A stretch of DNA of 64,000 bases from Pseudonocardia asaccharolytica DSM 44247 = NBRC 16224 (GCF_000423625.1 NZ_AUII01000024.1:1-64000); one strand, 5' to 3'. Shown: positions 23,735 through 32,471, counted from the stretch's first letter. Program-made: numbers and translations. Notes: generated from the sequence alone by a model not told the origin.

Positions 23735-24796
23735 ATGCGCGCAGCGGTGTACCACGGTCCGGGAGACATCCGGATCGACGACGTCGAGGCCCCACGCATC
23801 CAGGACCCGGGCGATGTGATCGTCAAGACCCGCACCGCGTCGATGTGCGGCTCGGACCTCTATCTGTTCAACGGCGAGGTCGAGCACATGGTCACCCCGG
23901 GACGGACGACGCTCGGACATGAGGTGTGTGCGGAGGTCGTCGAGGTCGGCGGCGCCGTGGGCCGCTTCGCCGTCGGAGACCGGGTCACCTTCCCCTACTC
24001 CGTCAGCTGCGGCACCTGCTTCTGCTGCCGGGTGGGCCAGACGGCGCACTGCGAGACGTCCGGCAAGGCGATCTACGGCTTCGGGATGGCGTTCGGCGAC
24101 CTGGGCGGCAGCCAGGCCGAGTACGTCCGGGTTCCACTGGCGGACGGTCATCTCGAGCACGTACCGCCGGAGATCGGCGACGAGGCAGCGATCTTCCTGT
24201 CCTGCAACCTCCCGGCGGCGGTCACCGCCGTCGACGCGGCCGCGATCGAGCCCACGGACACCGTTGCCGTCGTCGGCTGCGGGCCGACCGGTCTGCTGGC
24301 CCTGGAGCTGGCCCGGCAGCGGACCGGTCAGGAGATCCTCGCGTTCGACCGGGTGCCGGAGCGTCTCGTGCGGGCGAAGGAGCTGGGCGCACGACCCGTC
24401 GACGTCGAGTCCGCCGAGCTGGACGGCCTGGTCGCCGAGGCGACGTCCGGCCGCGGCGTGGACAAGGTGATCGAGTTCGCCGGGCGCGGAGACGCGTTCA
24501 ACCTGGCCGTGTCGATCAGTCGGCCCGGCGCCGTGATCAGCGGGGGCGGCGTCTACCTGGAGCAGGCGCACCCCGTCTCGCTGTTCGACATGTACTTCAA
24601 GAACCTGCAGATCCGCCTCAACGGGTTCGCGAACGCCAAGACGGCGCAGTGGAAGGCGATGCAGATGGTGGCCAAGAAGGTGATCGACCCCACCACGGTG
24701 GTCTCCCACGAGGTGGATCTGGATGGGCTGCCGTCAGCAGCAGCGGCGTTCGCCGGACGCCGCGGGGGCTTAGTGAAGATGCTGGTCCGCGTGTAG
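23735..24796 (+). CDS. Zinc-dependent medium-chain alcohol dehydrogenase
   Basis: The 353-residue protein has catalytic zinc positions (CGSD near residue 38, GHEV) and the structural zinc knuckle SCGTCFCCRVGQTAHC, followed by the Rossmann motif VAVVGCGPTGLLALELA. ATG 23735 follows GAAAGGTGAG, 22 bases after the reductase stop, so it belongs to the monooxygenase operon. It probably oxidises the alcohol or diol made by the monooxygenase (inference). The end VKMLVRV is typical of the family, so the gene is complete even though it abuts a truncated gene. Confidence 0.9.
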   Translation: MRAAVYHGPGDIRIDDVEAPRIQDPGDVIVKTRTASMCGSDLYLFNGEVEHMVTPGRTTLGHEVCAEVVEVGGAVGRFAVGDRVTFPYSVSCGTCFCCRVGQTAHCETSGKAIYGFGMAFGDLGGSQAEYVRVPLADGHLEHVPPEIGDEAAIFLSCNLPAAVTAVDAAAIEPTDTVAVVGCGPTGLLALELARQRTGQEILAFDRVPERLVRAKELGARPVDVESAELDGLVAEATSGRGVDKVIEFAGRGDAFNLAVSISRPGAVISGGGVYLEQAHPVSLFDMYFKNLQIRLNGFANAKTAQWKAMQMVAKKVIDPTTVVSHEVDLDGLPSAAAAFAGRRGGLVKMLVRV

Positions 24797-25270
24797 GCCG
24801 CGGCGCGCCCGGCTGGCCGCCAGGTGCTCGGCCGCCGCCACCGTCTCGATCATGACGATGCAGAGCGGCTCCGGGGGCTGCGGCGCCAGGCGCGACCGCC
24901 ACCCGGCCCGCACCGGACCGAAGCTGCGCGAGCTGGCCGGCGGGAACCGGCATGCCTCCACCGCCGCCCTGGCCTCGGCGGCGGAGTCGACCAGTGGGAC
25001 GACCACGCCGTCCGCACCCCGGTCGAGCGCCTTGCAGATCACGGCCGGGGAGTTCGACGCGACCCGCACCAGCGCCGGTGTCACGATCGCGGTGAGCGCC
25101 TGCAGCATCGCGAGCAGCGCGTCCTCGCCGATCAGGCCGTGCTGGGTGTCGATGCACGCGAACCCGAAACCGATCGACCCCATGAGCTCGGCCGTCCCCG
25201 AGCCGGGCAACTGCATCCACCCGCCCACGAGGTCGTCGCCGAGCCGTGCCGCGAGGTCGGTGCCCTCCAC
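24770..25270 (-). pseudogene. HpcH/HpaI-type aldolase, 3'-truncated
   Basis: The minus-strand frame from 25270 starts like 2,4-dihydroxyhept-2-ene-1,7-dioate aldolase family members: GFGFACIDTQHGLIGEDALL, VRVASNSPAVICKALDRGAD, GVVVPLVDSAAEARAAV, then IVMIETVAAAEHLAA. Family proteins have about 250 residues and need the downstream half of the barrel. Here similarity ends near 24825 and the remaining residues (SRARRGLHADQHLH) read antisense through the alcohol dehydrogenase end. The missing 3' half suggests the monooxygenase-dehydrogenase block was joined here by deletion or insertion. Confidence 0.7.
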
Positions 25271-25374
25271 CCCACCCAGCCTGCCCGATCTGCGGCCCGC
25301 GCGCCTGTCGAGGCGCGGGCGTGTCCTCGCCTAGGCTCGATCGTCGGTCGGTGGTGGGGAGCAGGGGGGCACGG

Positions 25375-26175
25375 GTGCTCGGGGTCAGTCATGCCCTGTC
25401 GGGTGCGGCGCTGGGTCTGGCGGTCGCGGGCTTCGGGTCGTGGCTGGTCGAGGTGCCGGCCACCGCGGGCAGCGTGCTCACCTTCTCCGCGGTCTGCGCG
25501 GGTGCGGCGCTGCTGCCCGACCTCGACCACCCGAGCTCGACGGTCACCCGCCGGTTCTCCTGGGCGTCGATGGTCGCCAGCCGGGTGGTGCGCCCGCTGT
25601 CCGCGCTGCTCTACCGGGCCACCCGGGCGTCCCGCGACACCGGTCGCGGCACCCACCGCGGCCTCACCCACACCGCGCTGTGCGCCGTGCTGATCGGGGT
25701 GCTGGTGAACCTCGCCTCGGCGCGCTGGGGCACGCCGGTGCTGGTGGGCACCCTGTTCGTCTGTCTGGCGCTGGCGATCAAGGGCCTCGACGCGCTCGTC
25801 CCCGGGCCACCGTCGCTGGTGATCGCGGCGGGGCTCACCTACGCCGTCGAGGTGTGGGTGCCCGGCGGCACCGCCGGGACGGCCGGGTGGCTCGGCGCGG
25901 CCGTGACCCTCGGCATGCTGGTGCACGCCGTCGGCGACGCGGTCACCGAGTCCGGCGCGCCGCTGCTGTGGCCGCTGACCATCCGGCGCCGCCGCTGGTA
26001 CCCGGTCGGCACCCCGCGGCCGCTGCGGTTCCGCGCGGGTGGGCGGGTCGAGACGATGCTCGTGGCGCCGGCGCTCACGGTCGGCGTGCTGGTACTGGTG
26101 GTGCTCGTCGTGCCGGGGGTGTTGCCGCTGGTCCTGCGGATCGGTGCGCACGTCGGGCAGTTGCTGCCGCACTGA
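25375..26175 (+). CDS. YdjM-like membrane-bound metal-dependent hydrolase
   Basis: From GTG 25375 (after GCAGGGGGG) the protein has 266 residues. It shows the YdjM/DUF457 pattern: SHALSGAALGLAVAGF at the start, ALLPDLDHPSSTVTR, THRGLTHTALCAVLIG and a later HAVGDAVTESGAPLLWPL, with conserved His/Asp as possible metal ligands, plus several hydrophobic helices. E. coli YdjM is SOS-induced; function is otherwise unclear. It stands alone on the plus strand. Confidence 0.85.
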   Translation: MLGVSHALSGAALGLAVAGFGSWLVEVPATAGSVLTFSAVCAGAALLPDLDHPSSTVTRRFSWASMVASRVVRPLSALLYRATRASRDTGRGTHRGLTHTALCAVLIGVLVNLASARWGTPVLVGTLFVCLALAIKGLDALVPGPPSLVIAAGLTYAVEVWVPGGTAGTAGWLGAAVTLGMLVHAVGDAVTESGAPLLWPLTIRRRRWYPVGTPRPLRFRAGGRVETMLVAPALTVGVLVLVVLVVPGVLPLVLRIGAHVGQLLPH

Positions 26176-26224
26176 GATCGACCGGCGGGGCTGACGCCCC
26201 CACCCGTCGAGGCGGGTCCGGGGG

Positions 26225-27082
26225 ATGGGCGATGATGCGGGCGTGCACCACGCGCTGCCTGCCCGCCCGGTGATCGGCATCCTCCATCCCGGGGCGATGG
26301 GCGCGGCCCTCGGAGCCGCGCTCAAACCGGTGGCGGGCGCGGTGATCTGGGCGGCGGCGGGCCGCAGCCAGGGAACGTCCAAGCGCGCCGAACTGGCCGA
26401 CCTGGTGGGCGTCCCCGATCTCGGCGAGCTGGCCCGCCGTTCCGACATGATCGTCTCGATCTGCCCGCCGCACGCGGCTCGGGACGTCGCCGAGCAGGTC
26501 GCCGCGGCCGTCGTGGGGCGTCCGGATCCGCCGCTGCTCGTCGAGGCCAATGCGGTGTCCCCGGCCACCGTGCGCGAGATCGGGGCGTCGCTGGGCGCGG
26601 AGAAGGTCGTCGACGGTGCGGTGATCGGCCCGCCGGCGTGGGAGCGGGGACATTCGGTGCTGTGGCTGTCCGGCGGGGCGGCGGGCGTGATCGCGGAGCT
26701 GTTCGCGGGCTCGCCGTTCGAGGCCCGGGTGCTCGGTCCCGAGCTCGGCACCGCGAGCGCGCTCAAGGCGTGCTTCGCGTTGCAGAGCAAGGCGCTCCCG
26801 GCGATCTGGCTGGAGCTCGCGGCCGCCGCGCGCCGGTTCGGGGTGGACGAGGCGTTGCGCGGCGAGCTCGCCCGGACCGGCGTCGATCTCGACGCCGAGC
26901 TCGACGGGGTGACCCGGCGCGCGGGGGCCAAGGCGTGGCGCTGGGCCGGTGAGATGGACGAGGCCGCCGAGGCGATCGCGGCGCTGGGCCTGCCCGACGG
27001 CTTCTCCCGGGCCGCCGCGGAGATCTACCGTCGCGCGTCCGACGGGTCACTGCCGGGCTGGTCTCAGCCCGCCGCGACCTAG
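26225..27082 (+). CDS. NAD(P)-dependent dehydrogenase, 6-phosphogluconate-type with DUF1932
   Basis: The 285-residue protein has an N-terminal Rossmann fold (IGILHPGAMGAALGAALKPV) and DMIVSICPPHAA typical of the 3-hydroxyisobutyrate/6-phosphogluconate dehydrogenase superfamily. A helical C-terminal domain follows (GTASALKACFALQSKALPAI), matching DUF1932. The usual catalytic Lys region is K-A-C-F. Substrate unknown. The start could be ATG 26225 or GTG 26243; neither has a good ribosome binding site. Its stop overlaps that of the convergent small secreted protein. Confidence 0.82.
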   Translation: MGDDAGVHHALPARPVIGILHPGAMGAALGAALKPVAGAVIWAAAGRSQGTSKRAELADLVGVPDLGELARRSDMIVSICPPHAARDVAEQVAAAVVGRPDPPLLVEANAVSPATVREIGASLGAEKVVDGAVIGPPAWERGHSVLWLSGGAAGVIAELFAGSPFEARVLGPELGTASALKACFALQSKALPAIWLELAAAARRFGVDEALRGELARTGVDLDAELDGVTRRAGAKAWRWAGEMDEAAEAIAALGLPDGFSRAAAEIYRRASDGSLPGWSQPAAT

Positions 27083-27207
27083 TTCGAGCCGCTGTTCCAG
27101 CCGCGGTTGGCCATCGGGCCTGCCTTCCCGGGCGCCGCCCACCCGAGGGCCAGCGCCGCGACGAGCGTGCTGAGCAGGGCCGCCGACACCAGTCGAGTGT
27201 GGTTCAT
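27079..27207 (-). CDS. Small secreted or membrane-anchored peptide
   Basis: ATG 27207 lies 7 bases after AAGGAG and encodes 42 residues: a basic start (MNHTRLV), a hydrophobic core (SAALLSTLVAALALGWAA) and a short tail GKAGPMANRGWNSGSN. This looks like a signal peptide with a 15-residue mature part. No family is recognised. Its TAG stop and the TAG of the convergent dehydrogenase gene share the four bases CTAG. Confidence 0.6.
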   Translation of the reverse strand: MNHTRLVSAALLSTLVAALALGWAAPGKAGPMANRGWNSGSN

Positions 27208-27315
27208 GGACGGGCTCCTTAGATGTGGTGATCTGTCGCCCAGCGTGGCTGCGTCGCCCACCAGAGTCGTGTCTCTTGCGGGAATGTCACTCAAAAGTGT
27301 GATCCATTCAGTACG

Positions 27316-27972
27316 TCAGGTTGCGCTGAACGTGCCGTCTCTGGGCTCGCCGTTCTGGCCGGCCCGGCGAGCGTGGCGCAGCCGGCCCAGATCGTCATCG
27401 GCGAGCGCGGTCCAGAACCGCAGCGCCGCGTACTCGATCTCCAGGCCGAGTTCCAGGGTCAGCATCCGCGGGCGGGCGCCGGGGCCGTCGGGATCGCCAC
27501 CGAGTCGCTCCTGCATCCCCTCGTAGACCGCGATCCGATCCTGATGCCGCTTGATCTGCTCGTGGGCGAGCGCGGCGATGTTGGCGGGGTCGCCGGCGCA
27601 GCCGAAGAACAGCTTCAGCTCCGCGATGTCGCGTATCTGGAAGTGGTCGTGGGTCGGGGCGGCGAGCCAGACCTCCAGCGTCGCCCGCCCGGCGTCGGTC
27701 AGCGAGTAGGTCTTGCGCCGCCGCCCGATGTCCTCGGTCGTCACGCCCAGCAGGCCGAGCGTGGCCAGCCGGGCGGGTTCGGAGTACAGCTGCGCGTGCG
27801 GGAAGTGCCAGAAATAGCCGACCGAGTCCCCGACCATGCGCTTGAGGTCGTACGGCGTCGAGGGGCCGCGAAGCGCGATCATGCCAAGCACAACGTAGGA
27901 CGTCGCGGACAACCGGGCGGCGCTCACGGATCCGATCGTATCGGTGGCCGAGCGTGACGGAAGGGCGTTCAT
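27316..27972 (-). CDS. PadR-family transcriptional regulator
   Basis: The 218-residue protein has the PadR winged helix at about residues 20-105: YVVLGMIALRGPSTPYDLKR, a helix with HAQLYSEPARLATLGLL, and the wing IGRRRKTYSLTDAGRATLEV. The C-terminal half is helical (RDIAELKLFFGCAGDPANIA, ALAHEQIKRHQDRIAVYEGM) and should form the dimer domain. A shorter start at the GTG before SAARLSATSY is possible. No target gene is obvious; PadR proteins are often autorepressors. Confidence 0.87.
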   Translation of the reverse strand: MNALPSRSATDTIGSVSAARLSATSYVVLGMIALRGPSTPYDLKRMVGDSVGYFWHFPHAQLYSEPARLATLGLLGVTTEDIGRRRKTYSLTDAGRATLEVWLAAPTHDHFQIRDIAELKLFFGCAGDPANIAALAHEQIKRHQDRIAVYEGMQERLGGDPDGPGARPRMLTLELGLEIEYAALRFWTALADDDLGRLRHARRAGQNGEPRDGTFSAT

Positions 27973-28074
27973 CGACCACTCTTCAGCGGGAACGCGAGCG
28001 ATCCATCGTCACGGACGGCGGGAAGGACCCCACCGTCCTTCCCTACACGTCCCCCAATCATTGACGGATCGTCG

Positions 28075-28209
28075 GTGCACCAGCCCGACCGCAGCGGGGC
28101 GTTGGAGTCCACCGACGATCCCGCCGCCGACCGTGACACCCAGTTCGCCTACGGTCTCGGGCGCCTGCTCGACGGGGTGGAGCGGCTCATCGAGCAGCGC
28201 CCCACCCCC
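28075..28209 (+). pseudogene. TetR C-terminal remnant
   Basis: Plus-strand reading from 28075 gives a stretch ending DTQFAYGLGRLLDGVERLIEQR. The F-x-Y-G-L-x-R-L-L-D-G-V pattern is typical of the last helices of many TetR regulators. No DNA-binding half is present upstream (a stop lies just before), and the frame runs on into the antisense of the helicase gene. It is most likely the stub of a deleted TetR gene. Confidence 0.4.
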
Positions 28210-28241
28210 TCGTCGACGGGTGAGAGGAGGGGCGAGGGGGA

Positions 28242-30782
28242 TCAGTGGCCGCCGAGTGGCTCCACCGTCGTCACCCAGACGACCGGGGCGCCCCCCTCGT
28301 CGGACGCCGCGAGGTCGACCTCCGCGCTGATCGCCCAGTCGTGGTCGCCCGCCGGGTCGTCGAACACCTGCCGGACGAGCCAGCGCTCCGGTTCCTCGCT
28401 GATCGTGACGAGGTGCGGGCCGCGCGCGTTGGGGCCGGTGCCGATGGCCGAGTCGTCGCGCCCGTGCTCGGCGAAGTACGGCTCCAGCGCCGCGCGCCAG
28501 GCCGCCGCGTCCCAACCGGCCTCGGCGTCGAGCTCGCTCAGGGCGTCCCATCGGTTCAGCGCCGCGAGCTCGACGCGGCGGAACATCGCGTTGCGCACCA
28601 GCACCCGGAACGCCCGGGTGTTGCGGGTGACACCCGCGGGCCCCTCGTCGAGAGCGGGCGGATGCGCCTGCTCGCCCGCGCCCGCGCCCGCCGCGAGCGC
28701 CTCCCACTCGTCGAGCAGGCTGGAGTCGACCTGGCGGACGAGCTCGCCGAGCCATTCGATGACGTCGGCGAGCTCCTCGGTCTTGGCCTCGTCGGGCACG
28801 GTCTGGCGCAGCGCCCGGTAGGCGTCGGCGAGATAGCGCAGCACCAGCCCCTCCGAGCGGGCGAGCTGGTAGTGCGAGACGTACTCGGCAAACGTCATGG
28901 AGCGGGTGAACATGTCCCGCACGACCGACTTCGGCGACAGCCGCGCATCCTCCACCCACGGATGGCCGCGCCGGTAGGTCTCCAGCGCGGCGTCGAGCAG
29001 CTCCTCGAGGGGTTTCGGATAGATGACGTCCTCGAGCAGCACCATGCGCTCCTCGTACTCGATCCCCTCGGCCTTCATCGCGGCGACGGCCTCGCCGCGG
29101 GCCTTGTTCTGCTGCGCGTACAGCACGGCGCGAGGGTCGTCGAGCGTCGCCTCGACGACCGAGACGACGTCCATCGGGTAGTCGGGCGAGGCCCGGTCGA
29201 GCAGCTCGATCGCGGCCAGCGCGAAGGGGGACAGCGGCTGGTTGAGCGCGAAGTCGAGCTGCAGGTCGCCGACGATACGCACCCGGCGGCCCTCCGCATC
29301 GGGGTCGGGGAACTCCTCGACGACGCCCGCGGTGCGCAGCGCCCGGTAGATCGCGATCGCCCGGCGGATGTGGCGGCGCTGCCGCTCGCGGGGCTCGTGG
29401 TTGTCCTCCAGCAGGTGACGCATCGCGGCGAACGGGTCGCCGGGCCGGGAGATGACGTTGAGCAGCATCGCGTGGGTTACCACGAAATGGCTGGTCAGCG
29501 GCTCGGGCTGGGCGTTCTGCAGCCGCTCGTAGGACTTCTCCGACCAGCCGACGAACCCCTCCGGCGGCTGCTTGCGCACCACCCGGCGGCGCCTGCGGGG
29601 ATCGTCGCCCGCCTTCGCGAGCGCCTTGGCGTTCTCCACCTCGTGCTCGGGGGCCTGCGCGACGACGGTGCCGACGGTGTCGTAGCCCGCCCGGCCGGCC
29701 CGCCCGGCGATCTGGTGGAACTCGCGCGCCCGCAGGCCGCGGGTGCGCACCCCGTCGTACTTCGACAGCGCGGTGAACAGCACCGTGCGGATCGGCACGT
29801 TGATCCCGACGCCGAGGGTGTCGGTACCGCAGATGACCTTGAGCAGCCCGGCCTGCGCCAGCGTCTCCACCAGCCGCCGGTAGCGGGGCAGCATCCCCGC
29901 GTGGTGCACGCCGATCCCGTGGCGCACCAGCCGGGAGAGCGTCTTGCCGAACCCGGCGGTGAACCGGAAGCCCCCGATCAGGTCGGCGATCGCCTGCTTG
30001 TCCTGTTTCGACGACACGTTGACGCTCATCAGAGCCTGCGCCCGTTCGACCGCCGAGGCCTGCGTGAAGTGCACGACGTACACCGGCGCCTCGTGGGTGG
30101 CCAGCAGCTCGGCGATCGTCTCGTGCAGCGGGGTGAGCGCGTAGCGGAAGTACAGCGGCACCGGCCGCTGCGCCGAGGTGATCACCGCGGTGGCCCGGCC
30201 GGTCCGCCGGGTGAGGTCGTCGCGGAAGAAGGAGACGTCGCCCAGGGTCGCGCTCATCAGCAGGAACTGTGCCTGCGGAAGCTCGATCAGCGGCACCTGC
30301 CAGGCCCAGCCGCGGTCGGGATCGGCGTAGTAGTGGAACTCGTCCATGACGACGCTGCCGACGTCGGCGCCCCGCCCGGAGCGCAGCGCGATGTTCGCCA
30401 GGATCTCCGCCGTGCAGCAGATGATCGGCGCGGTCTCGTTCACCGCGGCGTCCCCGGTGAGCATGCCGACGTTGTCCGCACCGAACACCTCGATGAGCGC
30501 GAAGAACTTCTCGCTCACCAGCGCCTTGATCGGCGCCGTGTAGAAGGTGCGCTCGCCGCGGGCCAGGGAGATCGCGTGCGCCGCGATCGCGACCAGCGAC
30601 TTTCCCGAGCCCGTCGGGGTGGAGAGGATGACGTTGCTGCCCGTGACGAGCTCCAGCAGCGCCTCGTCCTGCGCCGGGTACAGCGAAAGGCCCTGCTCGG
30701 TGAAGGCCCAGTCGGCGAAGGTCTCGACGAGCGCGTCGGCGTCGAAGGGGGAGGGCAACCGGTCGGTGAGCGTGCGCGTCAT
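28242..30782 (-). CDS. Superfamily 2 DEAD/DEAH-box helicase with DUF3516
   Basis: From ATG 30782 the protein has 846 residues. Helicase motifs are in order: Q-like YPAQDEALLELV, Walker A STPTGSGKS, Ia TAPIKALVSEKFF, GDAAVNETAPIICCTAEIL, II VMDEFHYY, III LMSATLGD, and the second lobe with GIGVHHAGMLPRYR, GTDTLGVGINVPIRTVL and QIAGRAGRAGYDTVG. This is a Ski2/HelY-like core; the C-terminal 400 residues fit the DUF3516 extension. Probably an RNA helicase (inference from Ski2 likeness). ATG 30782 is favoured over a start 54 bases upstream because homology begins near TRTLTDRLPSPF. Confidence 0.9.
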   Translation of the reverse strand: MTRTLTDRLPSPFDADALVETFADWAFTEQGLSLYPAQDEALLELVTGSNVILSTPTGSGKSLVAIAAHAISLARGERTFYTAPIKALVSEKFFALIEVFGADNVGMLTGDAAVNETAPIICCTAEILANIALRSGRGADVGSVVMDEFHYYADPDRGWAWQVPLIELPQAQFLLMSATLGDVSFFRDDLTRRTGRATAVITSAQRPVPLYFRYALTPLHETIAELLATHEAPVYVVHFTQASAVERAQALMSVNVSSKQDKQAIADLIGGFRFTAGFGKTLSRLVRHGIGVHHAGMLPRYRRLVETLAQAGLLKVICGTDTLGVGINVPIRTVLFTALSKYDGVRTRGLRAREFHQIAGRAGRAGYDTVGTVVAQAPEHEVENAKALAKAGDDPRRRRRVVRKQPPEGFVGWSEKSYERLQNAQPEPLTSHFVVTHAMLLNVISRPGDPFAAMRHLLEDNHEPRERQRRHIRRAIAIYRALRTAGVVEEFPDPDAEGRRVRIVGDLQLDFALNQPLSPFALAAIELLDRASPDYPMDVVSVVEATLDDPRAVLYAQQNKARGEAVAAMKAEGIEYEERMVLLEDVIYPKPLEELLDAALETYRRGHPWVEDARLSPKSVVRDMFTRSMTFAEYVSHYQLARSEGLVLRYLADAYRALRQTVPDEAKTEELADVIEWLGELVRQVDSSLLDEWEALAAGAGAGEQAHPPALDEGPAGVTRNTRAFRVLVRNAMFRRVELAALNRWDALSELDAEAGWDAAAWRAALEPYFAEHGRDDSAIGTGPNARGPHLVTISEEPERWLVRQVFDDPAGDHDWAISAEVDLAASDEGGAPVVWVTTVEPLGGH

Positions 30783-30941
30783 GGTCTGCCGATCGTCCCC
30801 CCTCACCGCCTGCCCGGCGCCCGCGGGGCCCGGCACCGGGCCGCTCGTCCCTCCGCGGCCGCCGCACGGCTACCGAGGGCCGCAAGAGATGCGGCCGCTG
30901 ACTACGCTGCGTGTGTGATCTGCTGGGCCCGATCGGGCGGT

Positions 30942-32471
30942 ATGCCCGATTTCGTGCCCGCCATGCGTGCCGCTCCCGGCACCCTCCCCACCGGCCAGGG
31001 CTGGGCGGTCGAGCTCGCCTGGGAGGGCCTGCGATGCATCGCCTACGCCCGTCCCGGCCACCTCCGCCTGCTCACGGTGCGCGACCTCCCGGTGACGGGG
31101 TCGTTCCCGGAGCTTCGGGTGCTCGCGGCGACCGCGCCGCGGCGGGGGATGGTGCTCGAAGGCACGATCGTCGTGCCCGACGACACCGGCCTGCCGAGCG
31201 CTCGGCTGCTGCGCAGGCGCACCGCCACCGGCAGGCCCGGGGCGGCGCTGCTCGACGAACTCTCGGCCGGCTTCTTCGTCAGCGACCTGCTGTGGCTCGA
31301 CGGTGCGTCCACCCTCGCGTTGCCCTACGGCCGCCGCCGGGCCCTCATCGAGGGGCTCGGCCTCGCCCGGCAACCGATCGTGGTCTCGCCCTCGTGGCCG
31401 GCCGGCGACGCCGGGCAGGTGCTGCAGATGGCGCGGCGCTACGGTATGGACGTCATCTACGCGAAGCGGCTCGACGCCCCCTACCAGCCGGGGCGGCGCA
31501 CCCGCAGCTGGCTGCGGGTGCCGGTGTGCCGCATCCAGCGGGTGGTCGTCGGCGGCTGGAGTCCCGCCGACCCGCGGCGCCCGGAGTCGGTGGCCGCGCT
31601 GCTGCTCGGCGTGCCGGAGCACGACGGGCTGCGCTACGTCGGTCGGGTGGGGCTCGGCTCCGGCCCTGACCATCACGCCGTCGCCGAGCTGCTACCCGGG
31701 CTGCAGGCGGGGGCGTCGCCGTTCGCCGAGCCGCTGCCGGATCCGGTCGCGGCAGACGCCGTCTGGGCGGTGCCGCGGCTGGTCGGATGCGTCGAGTTCA
31801 CCGAGTGGACAGCGGGCGGGCGGCTACGGCTGCCGGTCTGGCGCGGGCTCGATGAACGCGGTGATCTCGGCGAGGTTGCTGAGGCCGGCGAGACGGACGC
31901 CGGCCCGCCGCAGGTCCCGGCCGCAGGTCCCGGCCGGCCGGCGGCGCCGCGCACCCGCGTCGGCGGGAGTGCCGCGACCGTCCCGCAGCCGCAGGCCGGG
32001 GCTGCGGGCGAGACGGTCCGGACCCGCCGGCTCGAGCAGCACTTCGTCTACAACGCCCTCAACACGATCGCGGCGCTCGTGCGCACCGATCCGACCCGCG
32101 CCCGGGAGCTGCTGCTCGGCTTCGCCGACCTCACCCGGGCCGCGGACCAGCCCGCCGACGCCGCCATCCCGCTGGAGGCGGAGCTGGCGTCGGTGCGCGC
32201 CTACCTCGACCTCGAGCAGGCCCGGTTCGGACGGCGGTTGCGCGCGGCCGTCACCGTCGAGCCCGCGCTGGCGGAGGTCCCGGTCAGCCCGACGTCGGTG
32301 CTCACGGTGGTCCGGGAGATCGTCCAGCGGCGCATCGAGCCACGGCCGGAGGGCGGCAGCCTGGTGGTCACGGTCGCCGCCGACGGCGCCGGCTGCCTCG
32401 TCACGGTGCTCGACGAGGGGATGGGGGAGCGGCGGGAGCTGCGCGTCGGCGCCGCCGGGCCGGACCCGTGA
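30942..32471 (+). CDS. Degenerate ATP-dependent DNA-ligase domain fused to a LytS-type histidine kinase domain
   Basis: From ATG 30942 (an in-frame GTG is at 30915) the 509-residue protein has two parts. Residues 1-300 follow the LigC/LigD ligase order: motif I region ELAWEGLR (24-31), LEGTIVV (72-78), FFVSDLLWLDG, YAKRLDAPYQPGRRTRSWLR and an OB fold ending VEFTEWTAGGRLRLPVWRGL. The nucleotidylated Lys is Ala26, the motif I Asp is Glu28 and the motif III Glu is Thr75, so ligation is unlikely. A Pro/Ala-rich linker (320-360) leads to LEQHFVYNALNTI with the phospho-acceptor-type His367, and VLDEGMGE as a G1-like box; the N-box Asn is missing. I infer a nucleotide or DNA sensor fused to a signalling module. 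Confidence 0.8.
   Translation: MPDFVPAMRAAPGTLPTGQGWAVELAWEGLRCIAYARPGHLRLLTVRDLPVTGSFPELRVLAATAPRRGMVLEGTIVVPDDTGLPSARLLRRRTATGRPGAALLDELSAGFFVSDLLWLDGASTLALPYGRRRALIEGLGLARQPIVVSPSWPAGDAGQVLQMARRYGMDVIYAKRLDAPYQPGRRTRSWLRVPVCRIQRVVVGGWSPADPRRPESVAALLLGVPEHDGLRYVGRVGLGSGPDHHAVAELLPGLQAGASPFAEPLPDPVAADAVWAVPRLVGCVEFTEWTAGGRLRLPVWRGLDERGDLGEVAEAGETDAGPPQVPAAGPGRPAAPRTRVGGSAATVPQPQAGAAGETVRTRRLEQHFVYNALNTIAALVRTDPTRARELLLGFADLTRAADQPADAAIPLEAELASVRAYLDLEQARFGRRLRAAVTVEPALAEVPVSPTSVLTVVREIVQRRIEPRPEGGSLVVTVAADGAGCLVTVLDEGMGERRELRVGAAGPDP

Noticed and set aside
28245-30800. Very long plus-strand frame opposite the helicase gene
   Set aside because: It is a GC-bias shadow of the helicase; only the part after about 30915 has its own homology (ligase-kinase fusion).
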